Of a stretch of 64,000 nt of DNA, positions 31,593 to 40,500 are shown piece after piece. Each line of letters starts with the position of its first letter. Position 1 is the stretch's first letter. The translations under genes were made by a program, and so were the position numbers. Origin of the DNA: Streptomyces tanashiensis (GTDB taxonomy: Bacteria; Actinomycetota; Actinomycetes; Streptomycetales; Streptomycetaceae); the NCBI RefSeq assembly GCF_014648895.1, contig NZ_BMRZ01000004.1, forward strand, positions 424,910-488,909, given 5' to 3'. The notes under the pieces were generated by a model that worked only from the letters and a program-made list of their open reading frames with translations, was not told where the DNA came from and did not search any database.

Positions 31593-33194
31593 ATGCCCCG
31601 TCCCCTCCTTGCCCTCTCCACGATGGTGGCCGCCGCCGTCGTCACCACCGGCGCCCTGGCCGTGCCGGCGTACTCGCAGCCCGACGAGGCCCGGCAGGCG
31701 GCCTCCGTCCGTGACACGGCGATATCCCGGGCCCAGGCGAACGTGACCCGGCACGCCGACACCTTCGGTTTCGGCGCGGGCCAGAAGCTCCACGTCAAGG
31801 ACGTCGTGATCGACGCCGACGGCACCCAGCACGTCCGCTTCGAGCGGACCTACCGCGGCCTCCCCGTCGTCGGAGGCGACTTCGTCGTCCACCAGAAGGC
31901 CGGCGGTGCGCTCAAGGGTTCCACCCACGCCAAGGCCCGCAAGGTGGCGCTCGCGTCCGTGACCCCCGGGGTCGACGCGCGAGGCACCGCGGCCGGCGCC
32001 CTGAAGCGCTCGACCGGACTGGTCAAGGACGCCAGGTCCACCCCCGAGCTGATCGTGTGGGCCGCCGACGGCACGCCCCGCCTGGCCTGGCGCACCACCG
32101 TGCAGGGCCTGGGCGACAAGGGCCAGCCGCACGGCGAGGTCTTCGTCACCGACGCCACCACCGGCGCCGCGATCGAGAACTACGACACCGAGCACGAGGC
32201 GGCCGGCACCGGCCACTCCGAGTACACCGGTGACATCACCCTCGACACCACCCAGCAGGCCAACGGCACCTTCGCCCTGATCGACCCGGTCCGCGGCCAC
32301 ATCACCAAGGACGCCCGCAACGTCTCGTCCTCGTCCCTGAACAGCTCCTCCGGCACCCTGTTCACCGACGCCGACAACATCTGGGGCGACGGCCGGAAGT
32401 TCTCCACGGACCGCGCCACCGCGGCCGTCGACGCGCACGCCAACACCGCGAAGACGTACGACTACTACAAGAGCACCTTCGGCCGCAACGGCATCAAGAA
32501 CGACGGCCGCGGCGCCACCGTGTTCGTCCACGTCGGCACCAACTGGGACAACGCCCAGTGGTCGGACTCCTGCTTCTGCATGATGACCGGCGACGGCAAC
32601 GGCACCGTCGACCCCGAGCAGGTCGACCTCGACACCATGGGCCACGAGATGACCCACGGCGTCACCTCGGCCACCGCCAACCTGCGCTACAGCGGCGAGT
32701 CCGGCGGCCTCAACGAGGCCACCAGCGACATCTTCGGCACGATGGTGGAGTGGTACGCGAACAACACCGTCGACAAGCCCGACTACCTCTTCAGCGACCA
32801 GTCCACCCCGCCGTGGCTGCGCCGCATGGACAAGCCGTCGCTGGACGGCCGCTCCGCCGACTCCTGGTCGAAGTCCGTCGGCCGGCTCGACGTGCACAAC
32901 TCCTCCGGAGTCGGCAACCACTGGTTCTACCTCGCCAGCGAGGGCAGCGGCACCAAGACCATCAACGGCGTCACCTACAACAGCCCGACGTCCAACGGCT
33001 CCACCGTCACCGGCATCGGCAACCAGAAGGCCGCCGCCGTCTGGTACCGGGCGCTGACCGTCTACATGACCTCCACCACGGACTACAAGGGCGCCCGCAC
33101 CGCGACCCTGAACGCGGCGAAGGACCTGTACGGCGCCACCAGCCCCGAGTACGCCACGGTGGCGGCGGCCTGGGCCGCGGTCAACGTCGCCTGA
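31593..33194 (+). CDS. Secreted thermolysin-family (M4) neutral metalloprotease
   Basis: A 533-residue preproenzyme. A signal peptide of about 27 residues (LLALSTMVAAAVVTTGALAV, then AYSQ) is followed by an FTP/PepSY-type propeptide to about residue 200 and then the M4 catalytic domain. The zinc motif HEMTH is at about residues 350-354, with the third ligand in GGLNEATSDIFG and the catalytic-site His in the DVHNSSGVGNHWFY region. It resembles griselysin-type extracellular proteases of Streptomyces that are activated by autolytic removal of the propeptide. A convergent stem-loop terminates it. Confidence 0.92.
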   Translation: MPRPLLALSTMVAAAVVTTGALAVPAYSQPDEARQAASVRDTAISRAQANVTRHADTFGFGAGQKLHVKDVVIDADGTQHVRFERTYRGLPVVGGDFVVHQKAGGALKGSTHAKARKVALASVTPGVDARGTAAGALKRSTGLVKDARSTPELIVWAADGTPRLAWRTTVQGLGDKGQPHGEVFVTDATTGAAIENYDTEHEAAGTGHSEYTGDITLDTTQQANGTFALIDPVRGHITKDARNVSSSSLNSSSGTLFTDADNIWGDGRKFSTDRATAAVDAHANTAKTYDYYKSTFGRNGIKNDGRGATVFVHVGTNWDNAQWSDSCFCMMTGDGNGTVDPEQVDLDTMGHEMTHGVTSATANLRYSGESGGLNEATSDIFGTMVEWYANNTVDKPDYLFSDQSTPPWLRRMDKPSLDGRSADSWSKSVGRLDVHNSSGVGNHWFYLASEGSGTKTINGVTYNSPTSNGSTVTGIGNQKAAAVWYRALTVYMTSTTDYKGARTATLNAAKDLYGATSPEYATVAAAWAAVNVA

Positions 33195-33220
33195 CGCACC
33201 ACCCGGTCCCGAGGACCGAA

Positions 33221-33249
33221 AGGGGCCCCGCCGGACCGGCGGGGCCCCT
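33221..33249. terminator. Bidirectional stem-loop between convergent genes
   Basis: Arms of 14 bp (33221-33234 and 33236-33249) are perfectly complementary with one unpaired base. It ends the protease transcript and also touches the stop of the converging deacetylase gene. Confidence 0.8.
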
Positions 33250-34166
33250 CAGGCCGTCGGAGGGTGCGTGGCCAGCCAGTGCCGGGCGATCTGTTCGCGC
33301 GTGGCGACCCACGCCCCGCCGCGCCGGGCGACGTACCGCAGGAACGCGTCGAGCGCCCGGATGCGGCCGGGCCGGCCGATGATCCGGCCGTGCAGACCGA
33401 CGCTCATCATGCGGGGGCGCTCGGCCCCCTCCGCGTGCAGGGCGTCGAAGGTGTCGACGAGGTACGTGAGCATGTCGTCCGCGGTCGTGAACCCGTGGAC
33501 GAGCAGGAACTTGAAGTCGTTGGCGTCCAGGCTGTACGGCACCACGAGGTGCGGCCGGCCGGCCGCCTCGACGTAGAAGGGCAGATCGTCCGAGTAGTCG
33601 TCGGAGTCGTAGAGGAAACCGCCTTCCTCGACGACGAGGCGCCGCGTGGCGGAGCTGGTGCGCCCGGTGTACCAGCCGACGGGCCGGCGTCCGACGAGCC
33701 GTTCGATCGTCGCGGTCGTGCGGGCGACATCGGCGCGCTCGACCTCCTCGGGCACCTCGCGGTGGTCGATCCACCTCCAGCCGTGCCCGGCCACCTCCCA
33801 GCCGGCGGCGCCCATGGCGCGCGCCGCGTCCGGATTTCGTTCCAAGGCCTGCCCGACGGCGTGGACGGTGACGGGCACACCGTGCGCCCCGAGCGTGCGG
33901 TGGACGCGCCAGAACCCGGCCCGCGAGCCGTAGGCGAACATCGACTCGACGTTCAGATCACGTCCGCCCGTCACCGGTGGCGCACCGACGACCTCGTGGA
34001 GGAAGGACTCCGAGGCCGGGTCGCCGTCGAGGACGTTGGCCTCGCCGCCCTCCTCGTAGTTGAGGACGAGACTGACGGCCACGCGGGCGCCACCGGGCCA
34101 GGCGGCGCGCGGCGGCTCGGCGCCGTAGCCGACGAGGTCGCGCTGGTGCTCGGACACGGTCGGCAC
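33249..34166 (-). CDS. Polysaccharide-deacetylase-fold hydrolase, PuuE allantoinase-like
   Basis: A 305-residue NodB-fold protein. The motifs LVLNYEEGGEANVLDGD, SMFAYGSRAGFWRVHR, AGWEVAGHGWRWIDHREVP and IERLVGRRPVGWYTGR are those of the cofactor-independent allantoinase PuuE, which opens allantoin to allantoate. The canonical metal triad of chitin deacetylases is altered, as in PuuE. Start is a GTG at 34166; a GTG at 34154 is possible. It is monocistronic, with no other purine-degradation genes in the window, so the substrate stays unproven. Confidence 0.8.
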   Translation of the reverse strand: MPTVSEHQRDLVGYGAEPPRAAWPGGARVAVSLVLNYEEGGEANVLDGDPASESFLHEVVGAPPVTGGRDLNVESMFAYGSRAGFWRVHRTLGAHGVPVTVHAVGQALERNPDAARAMGAAGWEVAGHGWRWIDHREVPEEVERADVARTTATIERLVGRRPVGWYTGRTSSATRRLVVEEGGFLYDSDDYSDDLPFYVEAAGRPHLVVPYSLDANDFKFLLVHGFTTADDMLTYLVDTFDALHAEGAERPRMMSVGLHGRIIGRPGRIRALDAFLRYVARRGGAWVATREQIARHWLATHPPTA

Positions 34167-34333
34167 CGTACCGCCGGACCACCGCCGTACGAAGGGGACA
34201 CAGGGCGGGGCGCCGGTCGGTTCACCTGTTCAGGGACTGTGCCACGGCGCCCGTTGCTGGCTCCATGGGGAGACGGCGTCCCCCGTCGGGACGCCGATCC
34301 GATGGAACGGCTCTCATGACGAGGTGATCGACG

Positions 34334-35758
34334 TTGGCGACCGACCGGTACGGCCACGACGTGTACAACGGCACATCAGAGGCGGCCGCGCACCTGGACC
34401 GTGCCGTGGAGGCCCTGCTCTTCTTCCGCCCCGAGGTGACCGAGGCGGTCGACGACCTGCTGGAGGCCGCCCCCGCCTCACCGGTCGCGCACGCCTTCGC
34501 GGCCTACCTGGGCGTGCTGGGCACCGAGCCGGCCGGCGCCGCGGCGGCGAGGCGGCGCTTCGACGGATTCGCCGCCGGTCTCGACGTGGCCCGGCTGCCC
34601 GTGCGCGAGCGGCTCCACACGGCCGCCGCCGAGAGCCTGCTCGCGGGCGACCTGCGGCGGGGGAGCGCGCTCCTGGAGGAGCTGACGGTGGCCCACCCGC
34701 GCGACGCGCTCGCACTCTTCGTGGGGCACCAGCTCGACTTCCTCACGGGTGACGCCCCGCTGCTGCGCGACAGGATCGGCGGTGCCCTGTCCGCCTGGGA
34801 CGAGGACGACCCCCACCGGGGCCCGATCCTGGGCATGTACGCGTTCGGTCTGGAGGAGTCCGGGCACTACGCGCACGCCCGGGAGACGGGATCCGCCGCG
34901 GTCGAGCGGAACCGCCATGACGTGTGGGCCATCCACGCCGTCGTGCACACGTACGAGATGCAGGGACGGTTCGCGGAGGGCATCGCCTATCTCGACGCGC
35001 GCACCGACGACTGGTCCGAGGGCACCTTCCTGACGGTCCACACCTGGTGGCACTACGCGCTCTACGCCCTGGAGGCGGGCCGCACGGAGACGGCGCTCGG
35101 CATCTACGACGCGGCCCTGCACAACGAGGAATCCAGAGGGCTGGCGATGGAGCTCCTGGACGCGGCGGCCATGCTGTGGCGATTCCATCTGGCGGGATCG
35201 GATCAGACCCGCCGGTGGGAGGCGCTCGCGGACGCCTGGTCCGCGCGGGCGGATCCTCCGTTCTACGCCTTCAACGACGTGCACGCGGTCATGTCGTACG
35301 TCGGCGCCGGCCGGGTCACGGAGGCGCGACGGCTGATCGACGACCGCCGCCGCTGGCTGACGGAGCCGGCCGCGGGCGCGGTCAGCAACCACGCGATGAC
35401 CGCGAACGTGGGCCTGCCCGTGTGCGAGGCGCTGGTCGCGCACGCCGGAGGAGACCACGACACCGTCGTGGAACTGCTGTGGCCGCTGCGCCGGCGCCTC
35501 CACGAGTTCGGCGGCAGCCACGCCCAGCGCGACGCACTCCAGAAGACCCTGGTCGAGGCGGCCCTGCGGTCCGGGCGGCACGACATGGCGCGCGTCCTGA
35601 TCAGCGAGCGGACCGCGCTGCGTCCGGACAGCCCGTACAACTGGCTGAGCAGGGCCCGGCTGGCGGACTCGGTGGGCGACGCCGCCCGGGCCGCCGTCGC
35701 GCGCGACCGGGCGAACCGGCTCGGCCGGTGCGGAGACCTCGTGTCGGACCGGTTCTGA
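34334..35758 (+). CDS. TTC38-like tetratricopeptide-repeat protein
   Basis: A 474-residue cytosolic helical-repeat protein. The N-terminal DRYGHDVYNGTSEAAAHLDR block and the central GMYAFGLEESGHYAHARETG, HAVVHTYEMQGRFAEGI and HTWWHYALYALEAGR segments are typical of bacterial members of the TTC38 family. The function of this family is not known. The start is TTG at 34334 with GAGGTG seven bases upstream. No partner gene is adjacent. An 8-bp-arm inverted repeat follows. Confidence 0.8.
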   Translation: MATDRYGHDVYNGTSEAAAHLDRAVEALLFFRPEVTEAVDDLLEAAPASPVAHAFAAYLGVLGTEPAGAAAARRRFDGFAAGLDVARLPVRERLHTAAAESLLAGDLRRGSALLEELTVAHPRDALALFVGHQLDFLTGDAPLLRDRIGGALSAWDEDDPHRGPILGMYAFGLEESGHYAHARETGSAAVERNRHDVWAIHAVVHTYEMQGRFAEGIAYLDARTDDWSEGTFLTVHTWWHYALYALEAGRTETALGIYDAALHNEESRGLAMELLDAAAMLWRFHLAGSDQTRRWEALADAWSARADPPFYAFNDVHAVMSYVGAGRVTEARRLIDDRRRWLTEPAAGAVSNHAMTANVGLPVCEALVAHAGGDHDTVVELLWPLRRRLHEFGGSHAQRDALQKTLVEAALRSGRHDMARVLISERTALRPDSPYNWLSRARLADSVGDAARAAVARDRANRLGRCGDLVSDRF

Positions 35759-35765
35759 CGAGAGC

Positions 35766-35795
35766 ACCTCTGCGGTCTGCATGGATTGCAGAGGT
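35766..35795. terminator. Inverted repeat after the TPR gene
   Basis: ACCTCTGC (35766-35773) and GCAGAGGT (35788-35795) form a stem with a 14-nt loop. A second TGGCA/TGCCA pair follows directly. It could be a weak terminator or an operator of the phosphatase gene. Confidence 0.4.
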
Positions 35796-35884
35796 GGCAT
35801 GTTGTGCCATCCGCCCTCGGTGGGGCGGTATCCAGCCATGCCAGGTTCACGCGCCGTTCGCCCCGGCCGCCCAGTCTCACGGCC

Positions 35885-36976
35885 ATGAACAAGGCAACCC
35901 TGTCCGCGACCGCCGTCGTCTCCGCCCTCGCCCTCGGCCTGCCCCTCGCGCCGACCGCCTCCGCCACCGCCGTCGAGCGGGTCCCGTCACGCCACTCCGA
36001 GCAGCACCGTTCCGGCCATTCCATTCCGTTCACCGAGGCCACGGTCACCGCCGGCGCCGACGGCTCGTACTCCCTCAGCTGGAAGGCCGAGGGAGTACGG
36101 CGGGTCGAGATCCGCGCGAACGGCAGGGTCGTCGCGAGGGGCGGCTCCACCGGCCGTGCCGTGGTCACCGGCCTGCCCGCCGCCGACCGCCAGAGGTTCT
36201 GGTTCCAGGCCGACCGCGGCCAGGGCCTGCGGCTCGCCGACCGGCTCGTGAGGCTGTCCGGCACCGTCAACCTCCGTGACGCGGGCGGCTACCGCACCGC
36301 GAACGGCCAGTGGGTCAGGATGGGCGAGGTCTACCGCTCGGACGCGCTCGACAAGCTGACCGCCGAGGACCGGGCCGAGCTCCGGCGCCTCGACGTCAGG
36401 ACCGTCTTCGACCTGCGCATGGAGGACGAGCGCGCCAAGGACCCCGACAAGGTCCCCGAGGGCGTCGACTACGTCGTCGCGGACGTCTTCGCGGGCTCCG
36501 GCGCCTTCCTGTCCCTGCCGAGGAGCCCCGCCGAGGCCGAGCGGATGATGGCCGAGGCGGAGAGGAGCATGGTCAGCGGTGACGGCGGCAGGAAGGCGTA
36601 CAGCCAGGTGTTCGACGGCATACGCGAGGACGACGCGCGAGCCGTGCTCTTCCACTGCACCGCCGGCAAGGACCGCACCGGGTGGGCCGGCGCCGCGCTG
36701 CTGACCGCCCTCGGGGTGCCCCGGGACACGGTCATGGCCGACTACCTCGCCAGCAACACGTACCGCAAGGCCGCCGACGACGCGGTTCTCGGCCATCTCC
36801 CGCCCCAGCAGGCCGCCGTCTACAAGCCGTTGCTCGAGGTCCGGGCCGAGTACCTCGACTCCGGCTACGACGAAGTCGAGGCGACGTACGGCTCCTTCGA
36901 CCGCTATCTGAAGGACGCCCTCGGCATCGACCACCGCGAGCTGAAGCGCCTGAAGAGGGACCTCCTCATCGGCTGA
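35885..36976 (+). CDS. Secreted tyrosine-protein phosphatase (Y_phosphatase3/MptpB-like)
   Basis: A 363-residue protein with a signal peptide (AVVSALALGLPLAPTASATA, about residues 8-27), a roughly 85-residue beta-sandwich-like region and a phosphatase domain. The domain begins with GTVNLRDAGGYRT, and the P-loop is HCTAGKDRTG with nucleophile C258 and Arg. This family includes MptpB and the lipid/protein phosphatases with a CX5R-T motif. The ATG at 35885 gives a clean signal peptide; an upstream in-frame ATG at 35786 does not. It lies 565 bp before the NRPS genes and probably does not belong to them. Confidence 0.88.
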   Translation: MNKATLSATAVVSALALGLPLAPTASATAVERVPSRHSEQHRSGHSIPFTEATVTAGADGSYSLSWKAEGVRRVEIRANGRVVARGGSTGRAVVTGLPAADRQRFWFQADRGQGLRLADRLVRLSGTVNLRDAGGYRTANGQWVRMGEVYRSDALDKLTAEDRAELRRLDVRTVFDLRMEDERAKDPDKVPEGVDYVVADVFAGSGAFLSLPRSPAEAERMMAEAERSMVSGDGGRKAYSQVFDGIREDDARAVLFHCTAGKDRTGWAGAALLTALGVPRDTVMADYLASNTYRKAADDAVLGHLPPQQAAVYKPLLEVRAEYLDSGYDEVEATYGSFDRYLKDALGIDHRELKRLKRDLLIG

Positions 36977-37541
36977 ACCCGGCCACGCCGGGAGCGCTTG
37001 ACGCAACCTTTAAGGTAACCCAGAGTGCGACCCCGTGCCCACAGAGTGATCATGCCGGGGGCGGGCTTCCCGCTGCGGGGCACCCCTCGGTAATGGAATG
37101 GTCAAGTCCCCCTGAGTGTCGGGTAAATGGCATGGGTGACCGGCCGTTCTTCGCGACCGCAACGGCTTGACACGGCCTGCGCCGTATGGCTGGCTGGGGA
37201 CCAGTCATGTGGTGGGAAGGTTCGAGAGAGCGCGTCTCCGAACGTGACGCACAGCCCGGCGTCTTGGGCGCCGGGTCAACGGGGAGTGCCGTTCGGACGG
37301 CACATACGGGGGATATCGATGTTCACGCGTGGCTGGCCCGGTTCGGCGTCCTCGGCTCGACGTCGTATGTAGCGGCTGTTCCGGGCCCTCGCGGCCCGCT
37401 GCGGGCGGCCGTGCCGCCACTGTCTCCACAGGCTGCAAGCACTCAGTGCGCACCAATTCTCGCCTGCCCTGCCCCATGCCGTCACGTGCCGGGGCGGGCA
37501 GAAGCCGTGCGCCTTCTTGGAACCGAATGATGGAGTGACTC
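36977..37541. other. 565-bp gap and leader region upstream of the NRPS operon
   Basis: No convincing gene was found; frames such as 37186-37530 have Streptomyces-untypical composition and no family match. The stretch is less GC-rich than its surroundings. It contains the 11-bp palindrome ACCTTTAAGGT (37006-37016), TTGACG at 36998 and TTGACA at 37167-37172 as -35-like boxes without a well-spaced -10. GGAG at 37532-37535 is the ribosome-binding site of the NRPS. The transcription start, and perhaps a long 5' UTR, lie here. Confidence 0.5.
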
Positions 37542-40500
37542 GTGAAGAGTTCTGCCGGGCGCTTACCTGTGTCCACCGCGCAACACGAAGTGTGGATAGC
37601 CCACCAGATGGACGCCGGCGGCGCCCTCCACAACTGCGGGGGATACGTCGAGATCCGGGGCCCGCTCGACGAGGGACACCTGGCCGAATCGGTCCGGCGG
37701 GCCGTCGCCGAGACCGAGGCCTTACGCGTTCGGTTCGTTGCTGATGAGAAGGGCAATCCGTGGCAGTTACCCACGGATGACATCGAGGCCCCGCTCCATG
37801 TCAGGGACTTCGGCGGGCAGAGCGACCCCTTAGGGGCCGCCGAGGAATGGGTGCGGGCGGACCTGGCCACTCCGGTCGACCTCGCGAAGGACACGCTCTT
37901 CACGCACACCCTGCTCCGCCTGGCCCCGGACCACTTTCTCTTCCACCTCCGTTACCACCACATCGTGCTCGACGGATACGGCCAGGTCCTCTACTGGCGC
38001 CGACTGGCACAGATCTACACGGCACTGGCCCGAGGGACCGCGGTCCGCGACAGGAACGCGGGCACGCTGCGCGCACTGCTCGACGAGGAAGCCGAGTACC
38101 AGTCGTCGCCGGCCCACGAGAGTGACCGTTCCTACTGGCTCGGCGGCGTGGCCGACTGGCCCGAACGCATCAGCCTGAGCGACAGAGGCCCCGGGACCTC
38201 CCGGCCGGCCGAGCGGTTCCAGCCCCCCGTACGGGTCGGGCGCATCGACGAACTGGCCGCCAGGTACGGGACGCCCTGGGCGGTCGTCGCCCTCGCCGCG
38301 ACCACGGCGTACCTCCACCGGATCACCCAGCAGGACGAGATCGTCATCGGACTGCCGGTACGCGCCCGGACCACACGCACCGCACTCACCACGCCGGGCA
38401 TGCTCGCCAACGTGCTTCCGCTGCGGCTGACCGTCCGCCCCGGCCTTCCCTTCCGCGACCTCGTCCAGCACGTCTCCGAGCGGGCGAGCGAGGCGCTGGC
38501 GCACCAGCGGTTCCGCGGCGAGGCCCTGCAGCGGGAGCTCCGGCGGACCGGGGCGGCCGAGGAAGCCTCCGGCGTCGTCGTCAACGTGGTCTCCTTCGAC
38601 GGACAACTGCGCTTCGCCGAACTCACCGGCACCGTCCGACAGTTGTCATCGGGCCCCGTGCGCGACCTCTCGATCGAGTTCTTCGGCGGCGCCGACGGCG
38701 CGGACCTCCTCCTCTCGTTCGACCCCAACCCCGAGCTGCACGACGCCGCGACCGTCTCCGCCCACCGCGACCGGTTCGCCGCCTTCCTGGGCGCCCTCGT
38801 CGATGCGGACGAGCAGCGGTCCGTGGGCGGGATCGAGGTGCTGACCGCCTCCGAGCGCTCCCGGGTGGACGCCGAAGCGCACGCCCACGCAAGGGACTTC
38901 GACCTGACCCGGCCGCTCCACGAACTGATCGAGGAGCAGGCCGCACGGACACCGGACGCGGTCGCCGCCGAGACGGAGGACGGCTCGCTGACCTACCGCG
39001 AGCTCGTCGGCAGGGCCCGCGCCCTCGCCGCCCGGCTCCGTGCCGACGGGGTCGCGGCGGGCCAGGTCGTGGGCGTGTACGACGAGCGCTCGCTCCACCT
39101 GGTGGTGGAGCTGCTCGCCGTCATGACGGCCGGCGCCGCGTATCTGCCACTCGACCCCGAACTCCCCGCCGCACGCCTCGCGTTCCAGATCGAGGACTCG
39201 GGCGCCCGCACCGTCCTGACCCGGTCGGACCTCGCCGGGAAGCTCGCCGGCACCGGCGCCCGGACCATCGCCGTGGACACACTGCTGCCCACGCTGCCCG
39301 AGTCCGGCCCGCTGCGGGGCACGGCCACGCCCGACGACACCGCGTACGTCATCTACACCTCCGGGTCGACCGGCAGGCCCAAGGGCGTCGCCGTCCCGCA
39401 CCGCGGCGTGGTCAACCGCCTCCTGTGGATGCAGGAGGAGTACGGCCTCGGAGCGGACGACCGCGTCCTGCAGAAGACGCCCTTCACCTTCGACGTCTCG
39501 GTGTGGGAGTTCTTCTGGCCCCTGCTCACCGGCGCCGTGCTCCATCTGGCGGCCCCCGGGGCCCAGCGCGACCCGCGCGCGCTCGCGGACGTCATCCGCA
39601 GGCACCGGGTCACCACGGCGCACTTCGTCCCCTCGATGCTCGACCTGTTCCTGGCGGAACCCGCGAGCCGGGACCTGCCGTCCCTGCGCCGGGTCGTCTG
39701 CAGCGGCGAGGCGCTCCGCCCCGAGACCGTCGGCCGGTTCTTCGAGGACCACGGCACGGGCCCCGAACTGCACAACCTCTACGGGCCGACCGAGGCCTCC
39801 ATCGACGTCACCCACTGGCGGTGCACCCCCGCGGACGCCCAGGGCCCGGTGCCCATCGGCCGGGCGGTCGCCAACACCAGCCTGTACGTGCTGGACAAGG
39901 AAGGCCGTCCGCTGCCGCCCGGCATCGCCGGCGAGCTCCACATCGGCGGCGTCCAGGTGGCCGCGGGGTACCTCAACCGCCCGGAACTCACCGCGGCGAG
40001 CTTCGTCGACAACCCCTTCGGCCCCGGCAGGCTGTACCGCACCGGAGACCTGGCCGTGCTCCGCGAGGACGGGGTCGTCCTCTACCGCGGCCGGCTCGAC
40101 CACCAGGTGAAGGTGCACGGATTCCGCATCGAGCCCGGCGAGATCGAGTCCGTACTGCTCGGCCACCCGGCCGTCGAGCAGGCGGTGGTGACGGCACCGC
40201 TCGGCGGTGACGGACAGCGCCGCCTGATCGCCCACATCGTGCCCGACGGCGAGGCGCCGGAACCGGGAGAGCTCCTGGACTGGCTGCGCGAGCGCCTGCC
40301 CGCGTACATGGCGCCGGCGCACTTCGTCACCCTCGACGCCCTGCCCCTGCTGTCCAACGGCAAGCTGGACCGCAAGGCGCTGCCGGTGCCGGAGACGCGG
40401 CAGGAGCAGACCCTGACGCCGCCGGAGACCGACGAGGAGCGACTGCTCCACCGGGCCTGGCGCACCGTCCTGGACACCGACGAGATCGGCGTCGACGACT

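Noticed and set aside
37186..37530. 114-codon frame upstream of the NRPS
   Set aside because: No family similarity, no ribosome-binding site of note, and composition unlike the neighbouring real genes; treated as part of the gap.
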